Source: JAEWSN01 sp038249175 (GTDB lineage Bacteria > Bacillota > Clostridia > DSM-8532). Taken from it: a stretch of DNA of 16,760 bases. Location of the stretch: the NCBI GenBank assembly GCA_038249175.1, contig JBBRWP010000049.1:1-16760 (forward strand). Direction: 5' to 3'. The notes beneath the pieces are model-generated. The model was given only the letters and a program-made list of their open reading frames with translations, ran no database searches and had not been told where the DNA came from. This document shows positions 7,304 to 15,721 of this stretch, piece by piece. Each line of letters begins with the position of its first letter. Positions within the stretch are counted from its first letter, which is position 1. The translations under genes and the position numbers were made by a program.

Positions 7304-9004
7304 TTAACGTGTTAAGTAACGATCGTAAGCGGCTTGCTTCAATGCTGTTGCCTGGTCAAGATTCAAACTCTTCATCTGAGTAACAAACTCATCGAATTTT
7401 TCAAGAGATTCTTCGCCGGTGATAAACTTGGTGACCATTTCATCGCCATAGGTTTTGATTTGGCTCATCAGTTCAGCAACCGACCTGGATTCATCCGCCG
7501 TCATAGTTACCCATTGCGGCAGGTTGCCCGAATTGTCTGTATTCTTTGCCCAATTGGCCCATGAATCATGGACGACCGGGTAATCGTACTGTTGAATCTC
7601 CATTTCTTCATCCCAGATAACCTGCATCGCATTGATTGTGTAGCGGTCACGTGCAATACCAAAATCGAAGTCCGGGTTGTTTTTCATGAAGTCGGTAAAA
7701 GTCCGTTTGCCGTCGGCATCCTTTGTCCACAACGTTTCAGTGTCGGTGTTGACACCCCAGGCGGTCATTTTCATAGTTTCCGGACGATAGAGATAATCGA
7801 TGAGCTTTACAGCTTCTTCCGGATACTTGCAGGAAGAAGATACAAACCATGCACGGCTGTCAACTGAAAGCAGCAAGCAGTTTGCATTGCTGACTTTATC
7901 GCCTTTGTTTTGACGCGGATAGGGAATGCCGATGACTTTAAAGTTCGGGTCACCTTCCTGTCCAACACGCTCTGCGGTAATCAGTTCCCATGCACCGGCA
8001 AGCGCACTGCCACCACGACCGGATTTAAAGGTTTTCTGTGCATCCGAACCACCAGATGTCAAGAAGTCGGAGCTGATGTAGCCTTTTTTGTACCAATCGT
8101 TCATCTTTGCCAAAAACTCTTTGTATTGTGGTAGTTCTCTGGAATAGGCGACTTTGCCATTGTTCAACTGGAAGTCTGACCAGACAACACCAAAACCGGC
8201 AGAAAGCGCATTGGTCCATGCAAATTCCCAGTCATTGGCCGGGTTTGCGATGGATAGTGGTACGTCAATGCCATTTTCTTTGAACACTTTAAACATGTTT
8301 TCATAGTCATCATAGGTTTCTGGCAATTCTGTGATGCCGTATTTTTCCAGTAGGTCTGCGCGAACCATCAGTCCACCGTGGACACGGCCTTCGAGGAATT
8401 CAGGGTTAAAGATTGTTCCGTAACGGATAATGGTTCCTTTATCAGAAACTATACGTTTTTTTATGTCTGGAGGGTAAGTTTCCAAAAATGTGTTGAAGTT
8501 CGGTGCGTGTTTTGCGATTAAGTCATTCATGTTAATCAGAACGCCATCATCAATAGCGCCATCCGGACCACCTGGATAAGCATCAAAATTATTTTCAAAC
8601 AAATCCGGATAGGTGCCAGATGCAATCATGGTCGTAAAGAAGGTACCATCGTCATTTTCCGGCCCGGAGATACAGTCAAATGTAATTCCTGTTTCTTCCA
8701 TCATTGCTTTCATAACAGGAGCTTCAGCAGCAGATGTATAAACCTGACGGGCACCGGCAGCCAAATTGATCAGCATTGTCAGCGTAATGGGTTCTTTAGC
8801 AATGGGCAGGCCTGTATCTGCTGCCGGTTCGGTTGTAGCAGACGCTTCCGTGGATGCTTCCGTGGATGCCTCTGTAGACGCGACTGCTTCTGATGATGCG
8901 GCAGATGACGCTGCGGGTGTTGCTGTGGTACCGCAGGCGGTTACCATGGCCAACATTGCCAAACAGAGAATCAGACAGAGTATTTTACGTGTATTTCCCT
9001 TCAT
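7304..9004 (-). CDS. extracellular substrate-binding lipoprotein of the ABC importer
   Basis: The 566-aa protein is a family-1 solute-binding lipoprotein of the LplA/YtcQ type. The signal peptide ends in the lipobox VTAC with Cys24 as lipidation site. A low-complexity linker rich in A/S/T/E (about 30-62, with ASTEASTEASTEAS) connects the anchor to the binding domain, which starts near ITLTMLIN (73-80). Recognisable features are the many aromatic residues, SGTYPDLFENN and the late YRPETMKMTAWGVN block typical of long CUT1 binding proteins. Of two close ATGs the second (9004) is preferred because AGGAGG is 6 nt upstream; the first directly abuts that site. It is the first gene of the leftward operon, divergent from the sensor operon. 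It captures a carbohydrate-like ligand for the LplB/YtcP channel. Confidence 0.93.
   Translation of the reverse strand: MKGNTRKILCLILCLAMLAMVTACGTTATPAASSAASSEAVASTEASTEASTEASATTEPAADTGLPIAKEPITLTMLINLAAGARQVYTSAAEAPVMKAMMEETGITFDCISGPENDDGTFFTTMIASGTYPDLFENNFDAYPGGPDGAIDDGVLINMNDLIAKHAPNFNTFLETYPPDIKKRIVSDKGTIIRYGTIFNPEFLEGRVHGGLMVRADLLEKYGITELPETYDDYENMFKVFKENGIDVPLSIANPANDWEFAWTNALSAGFGVVWSDFQLNNGKVAYSRELPQYKEFLAKMNDWYKKGYISSDFLTSGGSDAQKTFKSGRGGSALAGAWELITAERVGQEGDPNFKVIGIPYPRQNKGDKVSNANCLLLSVDSRAWFVSSSCKYPEEAVKLIDYLYRPETMKMTAWGVNTDTETLWTKDADGKRTFTDFMKNNPDFDFGIARDRYTINAMQVIWDEEMEIQQYDYPVVHDSWANWAKNTDNSGNLPQWVTMTADESRSVAELMSQIKTYGDEMVTKFITGEESLEKFDEFVTQMKSLNLDQATALKQAAYDRYLTR
8844..8879. 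repeat. 12-bp tandem repeat in the lipoprotein linker
   Basis: Three adjacent 12-bp units (two identical GCTTCCGTGGAT, the third diverged) encode the repeated STEA linker residues of the binding lipoprotein. The linker is probably flexible and may vary in length between strains. Confidence 0.8.
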
Positions 9005-9160
9005 GTTCATCCTCCTAAAATAATGAGTGATCCCTCTTGCAAGCAGGTAAATAAACCATAACAAAAATAACGAAGAATTGGAACAGTAATGTTCACCTTA
9101 GCACAGATAATGTATGTTCTACACAAGAAGTGCATACCCATCTACCCATATATCGTTTAT

Positions 9161-9173
9161 AATTGTGACAATT
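9161..9173. promoter_or_regulatory. palindromic AATTGTGACAATT, candidate operator
   Basis: A perfect 13-nt palindrome lies 157 bp upstream of the binding-protein start, next to a TATAAT (9158-9163, plus strand). Its location between the divergent operons makes it a candidate regulator site, but AraC-type regulators usually bind direct repeats, so the binding protein is unknown. Confidence 0.35.
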
Positions 9174-9221
9174 AGTGTATCGAGCGTTCAAAAGGATAAG
9201 GATTTATTCTAGAAACATGAA

Positions 9222-9394
9222 TGATTCTAACGTAAGAACCCGAAAATGAACCAATTTGATGCCAAATCGCGGCGTTAGAGGCAGTACAATGCTCCGCATT
9301 GTACTGGTAGACCGCGATATTGGCCTGAAATTGGTCATTTTCAATCAATTTCAGCCCCTCCGGAGCCGAAATTGGGGTTTTTACACCAGAATCA
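9222..9394. repeat. long imperfect inverted repeat / candidate structured RNA
   Basis: The 489-bp gap 9005-9493 between the divergent operons contains no convincing gene. Its main content is this element. The core 9282-9306 is a perfect 11-bp stem with a 3-nt loop. The stem continues outward: 9266-9272 with 9312-9318, 9261-9265 with 9320-9324, 9251-9257 with 9328-9334, and 9242-9249 with 9335-9342. Outer arms (9222-9240 and 9376-9394) also match inversely, with a second hairpin inserted on the right side. It could be a leader RNA, a small RNA or a MITE-like element. Confidence 0.6.
9346..9382 (+). terminator. terminator-like hairpin inside the intergenic element
   Basis: On the plus strand 9346-9358 pairs with 9362-9374 (two mismatches), followed by GGG and five T (9378-9382). 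CAATTTC at 9346-9352 can instead pair with GAAATTG at 9327-9333, giving an alternative that would prevent this hairpin. It ends 112 nt before the downstream start codon, so it could attenuate the sensor operon or end a small RNA. Confidence 0.5.
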
Positions 9395-9493
9395 TGAATG
9401 CTATCACGAAGATAAACTTGCCTTACTGCTTTCATAAAAACTATTTTTACGCAATCAACCAATCTCTATAAACCATAAGGGCGGATATAAAAC

Positions 9494-10966
9494 TTGAAAA
9501 AACGCATTCTAAAAAAAATCCAGAAAAGAATTTTTACACCAATGGCAGCAAGCGCAAGAAGCCTTTGCCGAACCATGCTTTTTGTCCCTGTCTTCTTCCT
9601 ATCCTGTAATTTTCTTTGCATGACATTGGCAGGATGCACTGCGCTCAACCCTTCACATTCTCAAGAAAATAGTGTCACGGCAATTGCACAGGGCGGGAAA
9701 GATAAACCAACAGCAAAAGTATTGACCCCGTCTGCTGGTAAACCGGTATCATCAGCAAACTTGCAGCCCCTCAGCAAGCTGAATAAGGATACAATCCTTC
9801 ATATCTACACCGCTTATGCAGATGCTGACCAAATTCTGGTCAATGCCACCATAGAGTCTCTACACGAAAAAAATCCTAGTATCTCCTTCGTCGTAGAACC
9901 ACGTACCGGCATGGATGGCGGCATCATCAAAACACGTGCTGCTGTGGGTGAATTGCCGGATATCATTGAAGGCTCACAAATGCTGATGGCGTCCTTGCGC
10001 CTGACAAATGATTTATACCCACTTGAAAACAGCATTCTAAAGCTGAACCTTTCCTCCTCCTTCCAGGCAAATACATTGGTCTTTCCAAACTCTGCTGACG
10101 GCCATATTTATGGCGTTTCCTATAATGAAACAGAACCCATGCAGTTCTATTACAACCGTTCACTGTTTACCCGTCTGGGTCTTCCCCCTCCCAGTAATTA
10201 TGAATCCCTTGTTTCTGCCGTGTCGGTGCTAAAGGATAACAGGTTCATCCCCCTGACCATGTATGCGCAGGAAAAATGGGTGCCAGTGCAATTGTTGGAT
10301 ATGGCAGCTGTTGCCGAAAACCCTACCGGTCTTCTCGGCGGAGAGGCTTCACAGACAAATCCTTCTGCGACGCATGTATTGCGGGCAGCAGAAAAACTGC
10401 AGGAATTACTGGAGATGGGTCTATTGGACAAAGATGTCCTGACAACAGATACAACCCGCGCTTACAAACTATTTCGCAACGGACAGGCTGGCATGCTTTT
10501 TGATGGTCGCTGGTACTTGCGGAACACGGCGGACTATATAGACGAGATTGGTATTCTTCCAGGCAATCCCTTTGCCGATGCAAACAACGGCGTCTTGTCT
10601 CAGGTGCAGTCTTCCGGTGGTATTCCGACGATGACTTATATGATTTCCAACATTGGCGTGAATGAGGAGCTTAAAGCTTCAGTTTTTTTTGATTATCTGG
10701 CGGAGTGTGCCAGACAAAGCACCCGTTTATTCGGAACAGCCAACATCTTAACAGAAGAGGTCCTCACAGAATTACCTAGCGATAACCTCTTGCGCCTTAT
10801 CATAAGACAAAGCCCGCAAACAACTTCAAAAACAAGGTTCGCCTGGGATCCAACCAATGCCAAACTGCGTGAACCACTGGAAAACATTATGGGGGCTATG
10901 TTACTGGGAAATCTTAAAAAAGAGGATTTGAAAGAATCTCTCCTGGATGCATGGAGGCTGCCATGA
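9494..10966 (+). CDS. substrate-binding lipoprotein coupled to the sensor kinase
   Basis: The 490-aa protein is a family-1 solute-binding lipoprotein. A lysine/arginine-rich N-terminus, a hydrophobic stretch and the lipobox LAGC put the lipidated cysteine at residue 48. The binding domain begins near TILHIYTAYADADQILV and contains FYYNRSLFTRLGLPPPSNY and GQAGMLFDGRWYL, both typical of CUT1 binding proteins. The start is taken as TTG with AAGGGCGG 9 nt upstream; the alternative ATG at 9542 lacks a good site and would shorten the signal peptide to about 32 residues. No permease gene is in this operon. Instead its stop codon overlaps the kinase start (ATGA), so equal production with the kinase is likely. 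This favours a sensory role, as in XylFII-LytS/YesN systems, over transport (inference). Confidence 0.9.
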   Translation: MKKRILKKIQKRIFTPMAASARSLCRTMLFVPVFFLSCNFLCMTLAGCTALNPSHSQENSVTAIAQGGKDKPTAKVLTPSAGKPVSSANLQPLSKLNKDTILHIYTAYADADQILVNATIESLHEKNPSISFVVEPRTGMDGGIIKTRAAVGELPDIIEGSQMLMASLRLTNDLYPLENSILKLNLSSSFQANTLVFPNSADGHIYGVSYNETEPMQFYYNRSLFTRLGLPPPSNYESLVSAVSVLKDNRFIPLTMYAQEKWVPVQLLDMAAVAENPTGLLGGEASQTNPSATHVLRAAEKLQELLEMGLLDKDVLTTDTTRAYKLFRNGQAGMLFDGRWYLRNTADYIDEIGILPGNPFADANNGVLSQVQSSGGIPTMTYMISNIGVNEELKASVFFDYLAECARQSTRLFGTANILTEEVLTELPSDNLLRLIIRQSPQTTSKTRFAWDPTNAKLREPLENIMGAMLLGNLKKEDLKESLLDAWRLP

Positions 10967-12828
10967 ACATAAAAAATCGGGAGCAGCAAGAAAATGAAAA
11001 AAGCGCACACAAGAAAAAGATAAGCATACACATCAACCGGCATTCCTTTGCCTGGCGCATCAGTCTTGCCTTTATTTTATTATGGACATTGTTGGTTTTG
11101 GTGGTGATGGGAACAATCTACCTGCTTGAAAACAACACTTTACTTTCAAATACACAAAAAATTGCTGCCCACGAAAGCACCATGGTGGTTCGGCAAATTG
11201 ATGCACTAAAAGATACAGCCGAAAGTTGCATCAACTATGCCATCGTGACCATCAATCAGGATTTTGTTGAGGAGCCAAAACTCTGGGAAAGTCCACGCTT
11301 TGACGATGCCATTCTCAAAGCACAGTTCTCCTCCATCGGTGTTGGCAGCATGCTTTTGTTCAAAGAAATATCCCGTTTAGTCATCGTCCTTGAAAATGGC
11401 ACCATTTTTGTGCATGGGGAAGACAATGTGACACGCAGCTATACCGGTCGAAAAGATATCTTTCGGGATTTGGAGAAGCTGAATCCCGGCGTGGATGGCA
11501 AATGGCTCATCAAAGACAGCCTGCCAATCCGTACGAGTAGAGAGTCTCACTACTTTGTCAAAGACTTGCGCAACATCCAAAAAGATAAGAAGATTGCTTA
11601 TATTATTGCCGGCATTCCGGAAGAGACCTTCTTTGCAGTCTATGCGTCTGATCGACAACAGTACACCACCTATTACCTCATGAATGCCTATGGCACCATT
11701 CTGTCTTCCTCTCTCCGAAGGGAGGTCGGCATACCCTACAGTCAAAGTGTCTTCTCATCTGTCTTGGCCAGTCACCTGAAAAAACAAAAAACAGACGGCT
11801 TTCGGACAATAAAAAAAGAAAAATACTACCAGCGCATGGATAAAACAGCAGAAGCGGATTGGACTTTGTCCTCTATGACCGATTTGGCTGGTGCCAGAGG
11901 TGAAATCCGACAACTGACAGCCAACGTCTTACTGGTTGGCCTTGTTTTATTGTTTATCTCAAGCCTACTCATTGTTATCATCTCTAGGCAAGTATCCGAA
12001 CCCATACACCAATTAGCCGAACACATGGTCAGCGCAGGAGATGACCTGCCCGCCCTTGTTCCTGAAAGAGAAGGGCAAGATGAAGCGGCCGTCTTAACTG
12101 CGAACTTTAACACCATGATTCGACGTAATGGCGCACTGCTCGAAAAAGTTAAGGAAGACCAAACAACACAACGACATCTGGAACTGGCATTACTCCAAAC
12201 ACAGATTAAACCGCATTTTTTATACAATACTTTGAATGTCGCCCATTCGCTCATCAGTGAACATCAGTACAAAACAGCCAAGCGGGTTATTGAACTGATG
12301 GTTGCCCATTATCGCTTTGTCCTGAACAGCGGCTCCGAATGGGTGAATATCCATGAAGAATTGAAAAACGCAAAAAACTTTCTGGAAATACAACAAATCC
12401 GCTCTGCGGAACCACTGACCTATCAGTTTATCATTCCGTCAGATTTGATGGCCTTTCGTATACCAAAATTGACTTTACAGCCCCTCCTCGAAAATGCAAT
12501 TATCCATGGCATACGCCCCAAAAAAAATTCAGGGCATATTGTCATTTCTGCGGATATGACAGATGAGGGCATTGACATCCAGATAGAAGATGATGGGGTT
12601 GGCATTCCCCCTGAAAAAATAGTACAATTACTTTCTGTTTCACCGGATACAACACCATCATCAAGCTTTGGCATTAAGAATGTCAATGACCGCCTTAAGC
12701 TGTTCTATGGTGTTAATAGTGGCCTTATCATCCGAAACAACAAAAAAGGCGGCGCTACCTTTATTATTCATATCGTATATGGGGGTGAGAATCATTCTGA
12801 AGTGAAAGGTCAGTTAAATCGTTTATGA
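10963..12828 (+). CDS. YesM-like sensor histidine kinase
   Basis: The 621-aa membrane kinase begins at 10963, where GGAGG lies 5 nt upstream and the ATG overlaps the preceding stop codon. Transmembrane segment 1 is at about 31-55 and segment 2 at about 320-341, enclosing a roughly 265-residue extracellular sensor region, probably Cache-like. A HAMP region follows (342-395), then a His_kinase (PF06580-type) block with the acceptor His418 in QTQIKPHFLYNTLN. The GHKL ATPase has the N box LLENAIIHG (508-516), G1 IEDDGVGIP (541-549) and SSFGIKNVNDRL (568-579). All key residues are present. It should phosphorylate the AraC-type regulator encoded next. The stop codon is followed after 66 nt by the regulator start. 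Confidence 0.95.
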   Translation: MNIKNREQQENEKSAHKKKISIHINRHSFAWRISLAFILLWTLLVLVVMGTIYLLENNTLLSNTQKIAAHESTMVVRQIDALKDTAESCINYAIVTINQDFVEEPKLWESPRFDDAILKAQFSSIGVGSMLLFKEISRLVIVLENGTIFVHGEDNVTRSYTGRKDIFRDLEKLNPGVDGKWLIKDSLPIRTSRESHYFVKDLRNIQKDKKIAYIIAGIPEETFFAVYASDRQQYTTYYLMNAYGTILSSSLRREVGIPYSQSVFSSVLASHLKKQKTDGFRTIKKEKYYQRMDKTAEADWTLSSMTDLAGARGEIRQLTANVLLVGLVLLFISSLLIVIISRQVSEPIHQLAEHMVSAGDDLPALVPEREGQDEAAVLTANFNTMIRRNGALLEKVKEDQTTQRHLELALLQTQIKPHFLYNTLNVAHSLISEHQYKTAKRVIELMVAHYRFVLNSGSEWVNIHEELKNAKNFLEIQQIRSAEPLTYQFIIPSDLMAFRIPKLTLQPLLENAIIHGIRPKKNSGHIVISADMTDEGIDIQIEDDGVGIPPEKIVQLLSVSPDTTPSSSFGIKNVNDRLKLFYGVNSGLIIRNNKKGGATFIIHIVYGGENHSEVKGQLNRL

Positions 12829-12894
12829 CCCCGTAATGTGAAATCGGAAAATGGGAATGACAGAAGTGCACCCGGCAAAGAGAGGATGAACCCT

Positions 12895-14436
12895 ATGCAT
12901 CGTATTTTACTGGTTGATGACGAACCCTTGTTTTTAAAGCGCCTGACAAACATCCTTGACTGGGAAGCCTGTGGCTGCACAATTTGCGGAGAAGCCCATG
13001 ATGGTGTTGAAGCACTTGAAAAGATGAAAGCACTTACACCGGATATTGTGATTCTGGACATTGGCATACCCTATATCGATGGACTGAAAATATGCGAAAT
13101 TGTGCAGGATTGGCCGAACAAACCCCATATTATTATTTCAACAGCCCATGATACTTTTGATTTTGCCCATAGAGCCCTGAAGCTCGGGGTGTCCGATTAT
13201 CTGCTCAAGCCTTTTGACGAAAAAGATATACGCAACTCCTTAAAGAAGTGCAGTGTACAAATTCGTCAGGATACAGAGACCAAATTGCTGCACAAAAAGG
13301 TCAGCGAGGATGACACTGCCCGTTATTACCGTTATTTACTGTCCCATGGTGACAGTTCTGCTGTTCCGGAAATCCATGAAATAAGCGCTGTTTCAGCCTG
13401 GTCTGTGACCATTATTATGCACCATTTCAATATTTCCGTTCTAGAGGCAGAGGAACGGGTACAATCCTTCATATCCACCTTTGCGGACTTTCAAGCACTG
13501 ATTGCGGGCACCCTTTCAGATGCAATCATTGTGGTGAACCTGATGCAGAAAGAAATGCCGCTATTGGGTTTGATGCAGCACTATGAATCTTATGGCAGCC
13601 ACATCGTGTGCGATTGCAAGGATACATTGGCCTTTGGAGAAATTGTCTATGCTGTAGAAAACCTCAAACAAAGCCTGGCAACCGCTGTTAAAGGGATGGA
13701 AAACCGTATTCACATTCGAAAAAGAATGATTTCCTGCGACGATACAAAAAATTTACCCGAAAGACGGCCGGCCTATATTCCAGAAGATATGAACCTGCTG
13801 ATTCGCTGCTTTGAAGAACACGACTATGAAAAAGCAGACAGCATCATTGCACGCATTTTTGGTATTGAAGAAGGCCATGCCCTTTCCTTCCAATATGTTT
13901 CCGCTGTCTGTTTTTCACTGACCGGTGTTATCAATGCCCATTTTAGCAATGGCCGCAAAGCCGTGGAGGACAGTGCACAAAGCAATGTGAATCTGCTGAG
14001 AGAACTTAATATCTGTGAAACACAGGAAGAGGTACTCGACATCATCAAAAACTTTATCCACGAGCTGTTTAGCGACCATGTCAGCTTCCACAAAACAGGA
14101 CGTACGGAGCAATTGGTGGGAAAAATCAGAAATTACATTGAACAGCATCTAGCCGAGACTTCATTATCTGCGAGCCAGATATCTGATAGCCTTTTCTTTG
14201 AAAACAGCTATATTCGCAGGGTGTACAAGGCACACACAGGAAAAACAGTGAACCAGGAAATTGAAGACGCCCGCATTCGTGTGGCCATGCAGTTACTTAA
14301 AGAAGGCAAACAAAAACACAATGAGATTGCCAAACAGGTGGGGTATTCGAACCCCTTTTATTTCAGCAGACGGTTTAAGCTGGCTACGAATATGTCCCCT
14401 TCTGAATACCAGTCCATTTGTCTGTTGAACCAGTAG
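12895..14436 (+). CDS. YesN-like response regulator (REC plus AraC HTH)
   Basis: The 513-aa product starts at MHRILLVDDE, chosen because receiver domains begin there and AGAGG lies about 9 nt upstream; readings from GTG 12838 or ATG 12886 are less likely. The receiver (1-120) has acidic Asp8/Asp9, phospho-acceptor Asp55 (VILDIGIP), the Thr83 region and Lys105 (LLKPFDEKDI). A roughly 280-residue middle region is unassigned, as usual for YesN proteins. The last 105 residues are a two-helix-turn-helix AraC domain: LAETSLSASQISDSLF, then NEIAKQVGYSNPFYFSRRFK and the closing MSPSEYQ. It most likely activates the divergent ABC/URO-D operon when the upstream binding protein and kinase detect the ligand (inference from layout). 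Confidence 0.95.
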   Translation: MHRILLVDDEPLFLKRLTNILDWEACGCTICGEAHDGVEALEKMKALTPDIVILDIGIPYIDGLKICEIVQDWPNKPHIIISTAHDTFDFAHRALKLGVSDYLLKPFDEKDIRNSLKKCSVQIRQDTETKLLHKKVSEDDTARYYRYLLSHGDSSAVPEIHEISAVSAWSVTIIMHHFNISVLEAEERVQSFISTFADFQALIAGTLSDAIIVVNLMQKEMPLLGLMQHYESYGSHIVCDCKDTLAFGEIVYAVENLKQSLATAVKGMENRIHIRKRMISCDDTKNLPERRPAYIPEDMNLLIRCFEEHDYEKADSIIARIFGIEEGHALSFQYVSAVCFSLTGVINAHFSNGRKAVEDSAQSNVNLLRELNICETQEEVLDIIKNFIHELFSDHVSFHKTGRTEQLVGKIRNYIEQHLAETSLSASQISDSLFFENSYIRRVYKAHTGKTVNQEIEDARIRVAMQLLKEGKQKHNEIAKQVGYSNPFYFSRRFKLATNMSPSEYQSICLLNQ

Positions 14437-14454
14437 CAGATTGAACTTATGAAT

Positions 14455-14472
14455 CTGTTTCGTCATAAACAG
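14455..14472 (+). terminator. weak candidate terminator after the response regulator
   Basis: CTGTTT (14455-14460) pairs with AAACAG (14467-14472) around a 6-nt loop, 18 nt after the stop codon. No T-run follows, so termination here is uncertain. The 138-bp gap between the convergent genes shows no better hairpin. Confidence 0.25.
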
Positions 14473-14574
14473 CTTGTGGTATATAAATTTTATCAAATAA
14501 TTGATACAACAAATCAAGCCTATTTATCTTGCAGAGGAATATCGGCGGGCTTGAATTTGATACGATATTCATAT

Positions 14575-15570
14575 TCAGGCTGGATACCATCCGAATTCTT
14601 CAACTGCACGATGGAGCGCTTCCAGATGTTGTGCGGGAAACGGCATGCCCTGATCCGGACTGCAAAAGTAACCGCCATCTTTACCAAGTATGCCGATGGC
14701 TCTTTTTACTTCTGCCCGAATATTGTCAACAGGACCATCCATGATTAGGCCTGTAGATATGCCTCCCGATATAGCCATTTTCCCATGCGTCTTCCTGATG
14801 ACATTTTCCAGGTTGTTTGCCGTTGCCTGCATGGGATTCAGGACATCGACCCCCAAATCGATGAACATCTCCAGAACGGGTTCCACATGTCCACAAGAAT
14901 GAAATCCAATCAGGATGTTCCGCTCCCGATAGAAATCGAATAGCCTCCGATACTGTGGCACAAGGAATTCTTTCATGATTTCGGGACTTATAATCAAACT
15001 GTGTTGTGTACCGAGGTCATCTCCGAGTTCAACCATCTCGACTCCGGCTTTTTCATAATGCCGTGCAATGCCAAGTTGAAAATCCATGATGCGGTGCAGG
15101 ATTTCTCTGGCATATTCGGGATCCGTATAAAAATAAGCCATCATGTTTTCCATGCCAACCAGCATATATGACTTTTCCCACAACGTATCCCGATGGCTGC
15201 CGGTCAAGAATCGGGCATCCCTGTCATGAAAGGTTTCCGCACTCCGGTATATCTTTCCGTAAATCCTTTCATCATTTGGGTCCGGCCATGAATATCCAGT
15301 CAGGTTTTCCATGTCTGCCAACGGATTCCCTTTGGGAAAACCCATGACGTCCGGGTATTCCTTGTGCCAGAGGGTATTCCAAATATCATGCCATTTTGTT
15401 CCAACCGCTCGATCATGGCCATTTTCCATCCCGATGTCGCCATACCCCTGATGATTCACGCCATGATATCCTATCCCGAAGGATGGGATGCCTGTGACGA
15501 CCTGCTCAGGATGATCGAACCGGATAATGCGACGCGCGTTTTCCTTGGGAGTCATGTTGGAATGTGTCAT
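14575..15570 (-). CDS. URO-D-family protein with HxC...C zinc motif (cobamide methyltransferase-like)
   Basis: The 331-aa protein belongs to the uroporphyrinogen decarboxylase superfamily. Blocks include ARRIIRFDHPEQVVTGIPSF, GVEMVELGDDLGTQ (176-189), IGFHSCGHVEPVLEMFIDLG (221-240), VLNPMQ (243-248) and GGYFCSPDQGMPFP (299-312). His224-x-Cys226 plus Cys303 fits the HxC-x(n)-C zinc ligands of MtaA/MtbA/CmuA methyltransferases, which move methyl groups between corrinoid proteins and a thiol acceptor. A role as such a methyltransferase is likelier than haem synthesis, but no corrinoid protein gene is in the window. The start at 15570 has GGTGGTGAG upstream and overlaps the stop codon of the cupin fragment (ATGA), so it was built as part of a longer operon whose upstream genes are decayed. 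A second start at 15555 is possible. Confidence 0.88.
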   Translation of the reverse strand: MTHSNMTPKENARRIIRFDHPEQVVTGIPSFGIGYHGVNHQGYGDIGMENGHDRAVGTKWHDIWNTLWHKEYPDVMGFPKGNPLADMENLTGYSWPDPNDERIYGKIYRSAETFHDRDARFLTGSHRDTLWEKSYMLVGMENMMAYFYTDPEYAREILHRIMDFQLGIARHYEKAGVEMVELGDDLGTQHSLIISPEIMKEFLVPQYRRLFDFYRERNILIGFHSCGHVEPVLEMFIDLGVDVLNPMQATANNLENVIRKTHGKMAISGGISTGLIMDGPVDNIRAEVKRAIGILGKDGGYFCSPDQGMPFPAQHLEALHRAVEEFGWYPA

Positions 15571-15719
15571 TTTCTCACCACCCAAACCAGCAGATTCATT
15601 TCTCCTTTTAGTCCATGCTTCAGTTCATGGATCCCATAAGGCGGGTTGACAACAATGTCGCCGTTCAGAATCTCACGGGTTTCTCCGATGTCACCTGTCA
15701 AATCATTGCGTACGAGCAT
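15567..15719 (-). pseudogene. truncated cupin domain remnant (50 aa)
   Basis: This small frame encodes 50 residues, ending NLLVWVVRK. GDIVVNPPYGIHELKHG (20-36) resembles the second cupin motif (G..., PxG, H), and the hydrophobic closing strand fits a cupin C-terminus. The first cupin motif with its metal ligands is missing, so it is probably a fragment rather than a working enzyme. AGGAG lies 8 nt before the ATG at 15719; another ATG two codons upstream (15725) overlaps an upstream stop codon. Its own stop overlaps the start of the URO-D-family gene (ATGA), so translating it may still matter for coupling. It could also be a genuine small protein; no function is claimed. Confidence 0.6.
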
Positions 15720-15721
15720 TG

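Noticed and set aside
1914..9190. Shared 11-mer TCGAGCGTTCA at 1914-1924 and 9180-9190, considered as a dispersed repeat end.
   Set aside because: Matches of this length are expected by chance in a window of this size and the flanks do not align.
9172..9462. 96-codon minus-strand ORF in the divergent intergenic region.
   Set aside because: It runs through both arms of the inverted repeat, has no family match and is better explained by the structured element.
9467..9472. TATAAA as -10 of the sensor operon.
   Set aside because: A start site about 7 nt downstream would fall within the ribosome site of the gene, and the -35 is weak; not annotated as a promoter.
14520..14577. A +1 frame running past the stop of the URO-D-family gene encodes a protein-like tail (PEYEYRIKFKPADIPLQ), suggesting a frameshifted C-terminus.
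   Set aside because: The annotated frame already reaches the usual family end (AVEEFGWYPA), and the alternative frame is an overlapping shadow with only 19 extra codons, so chance is sufficient.
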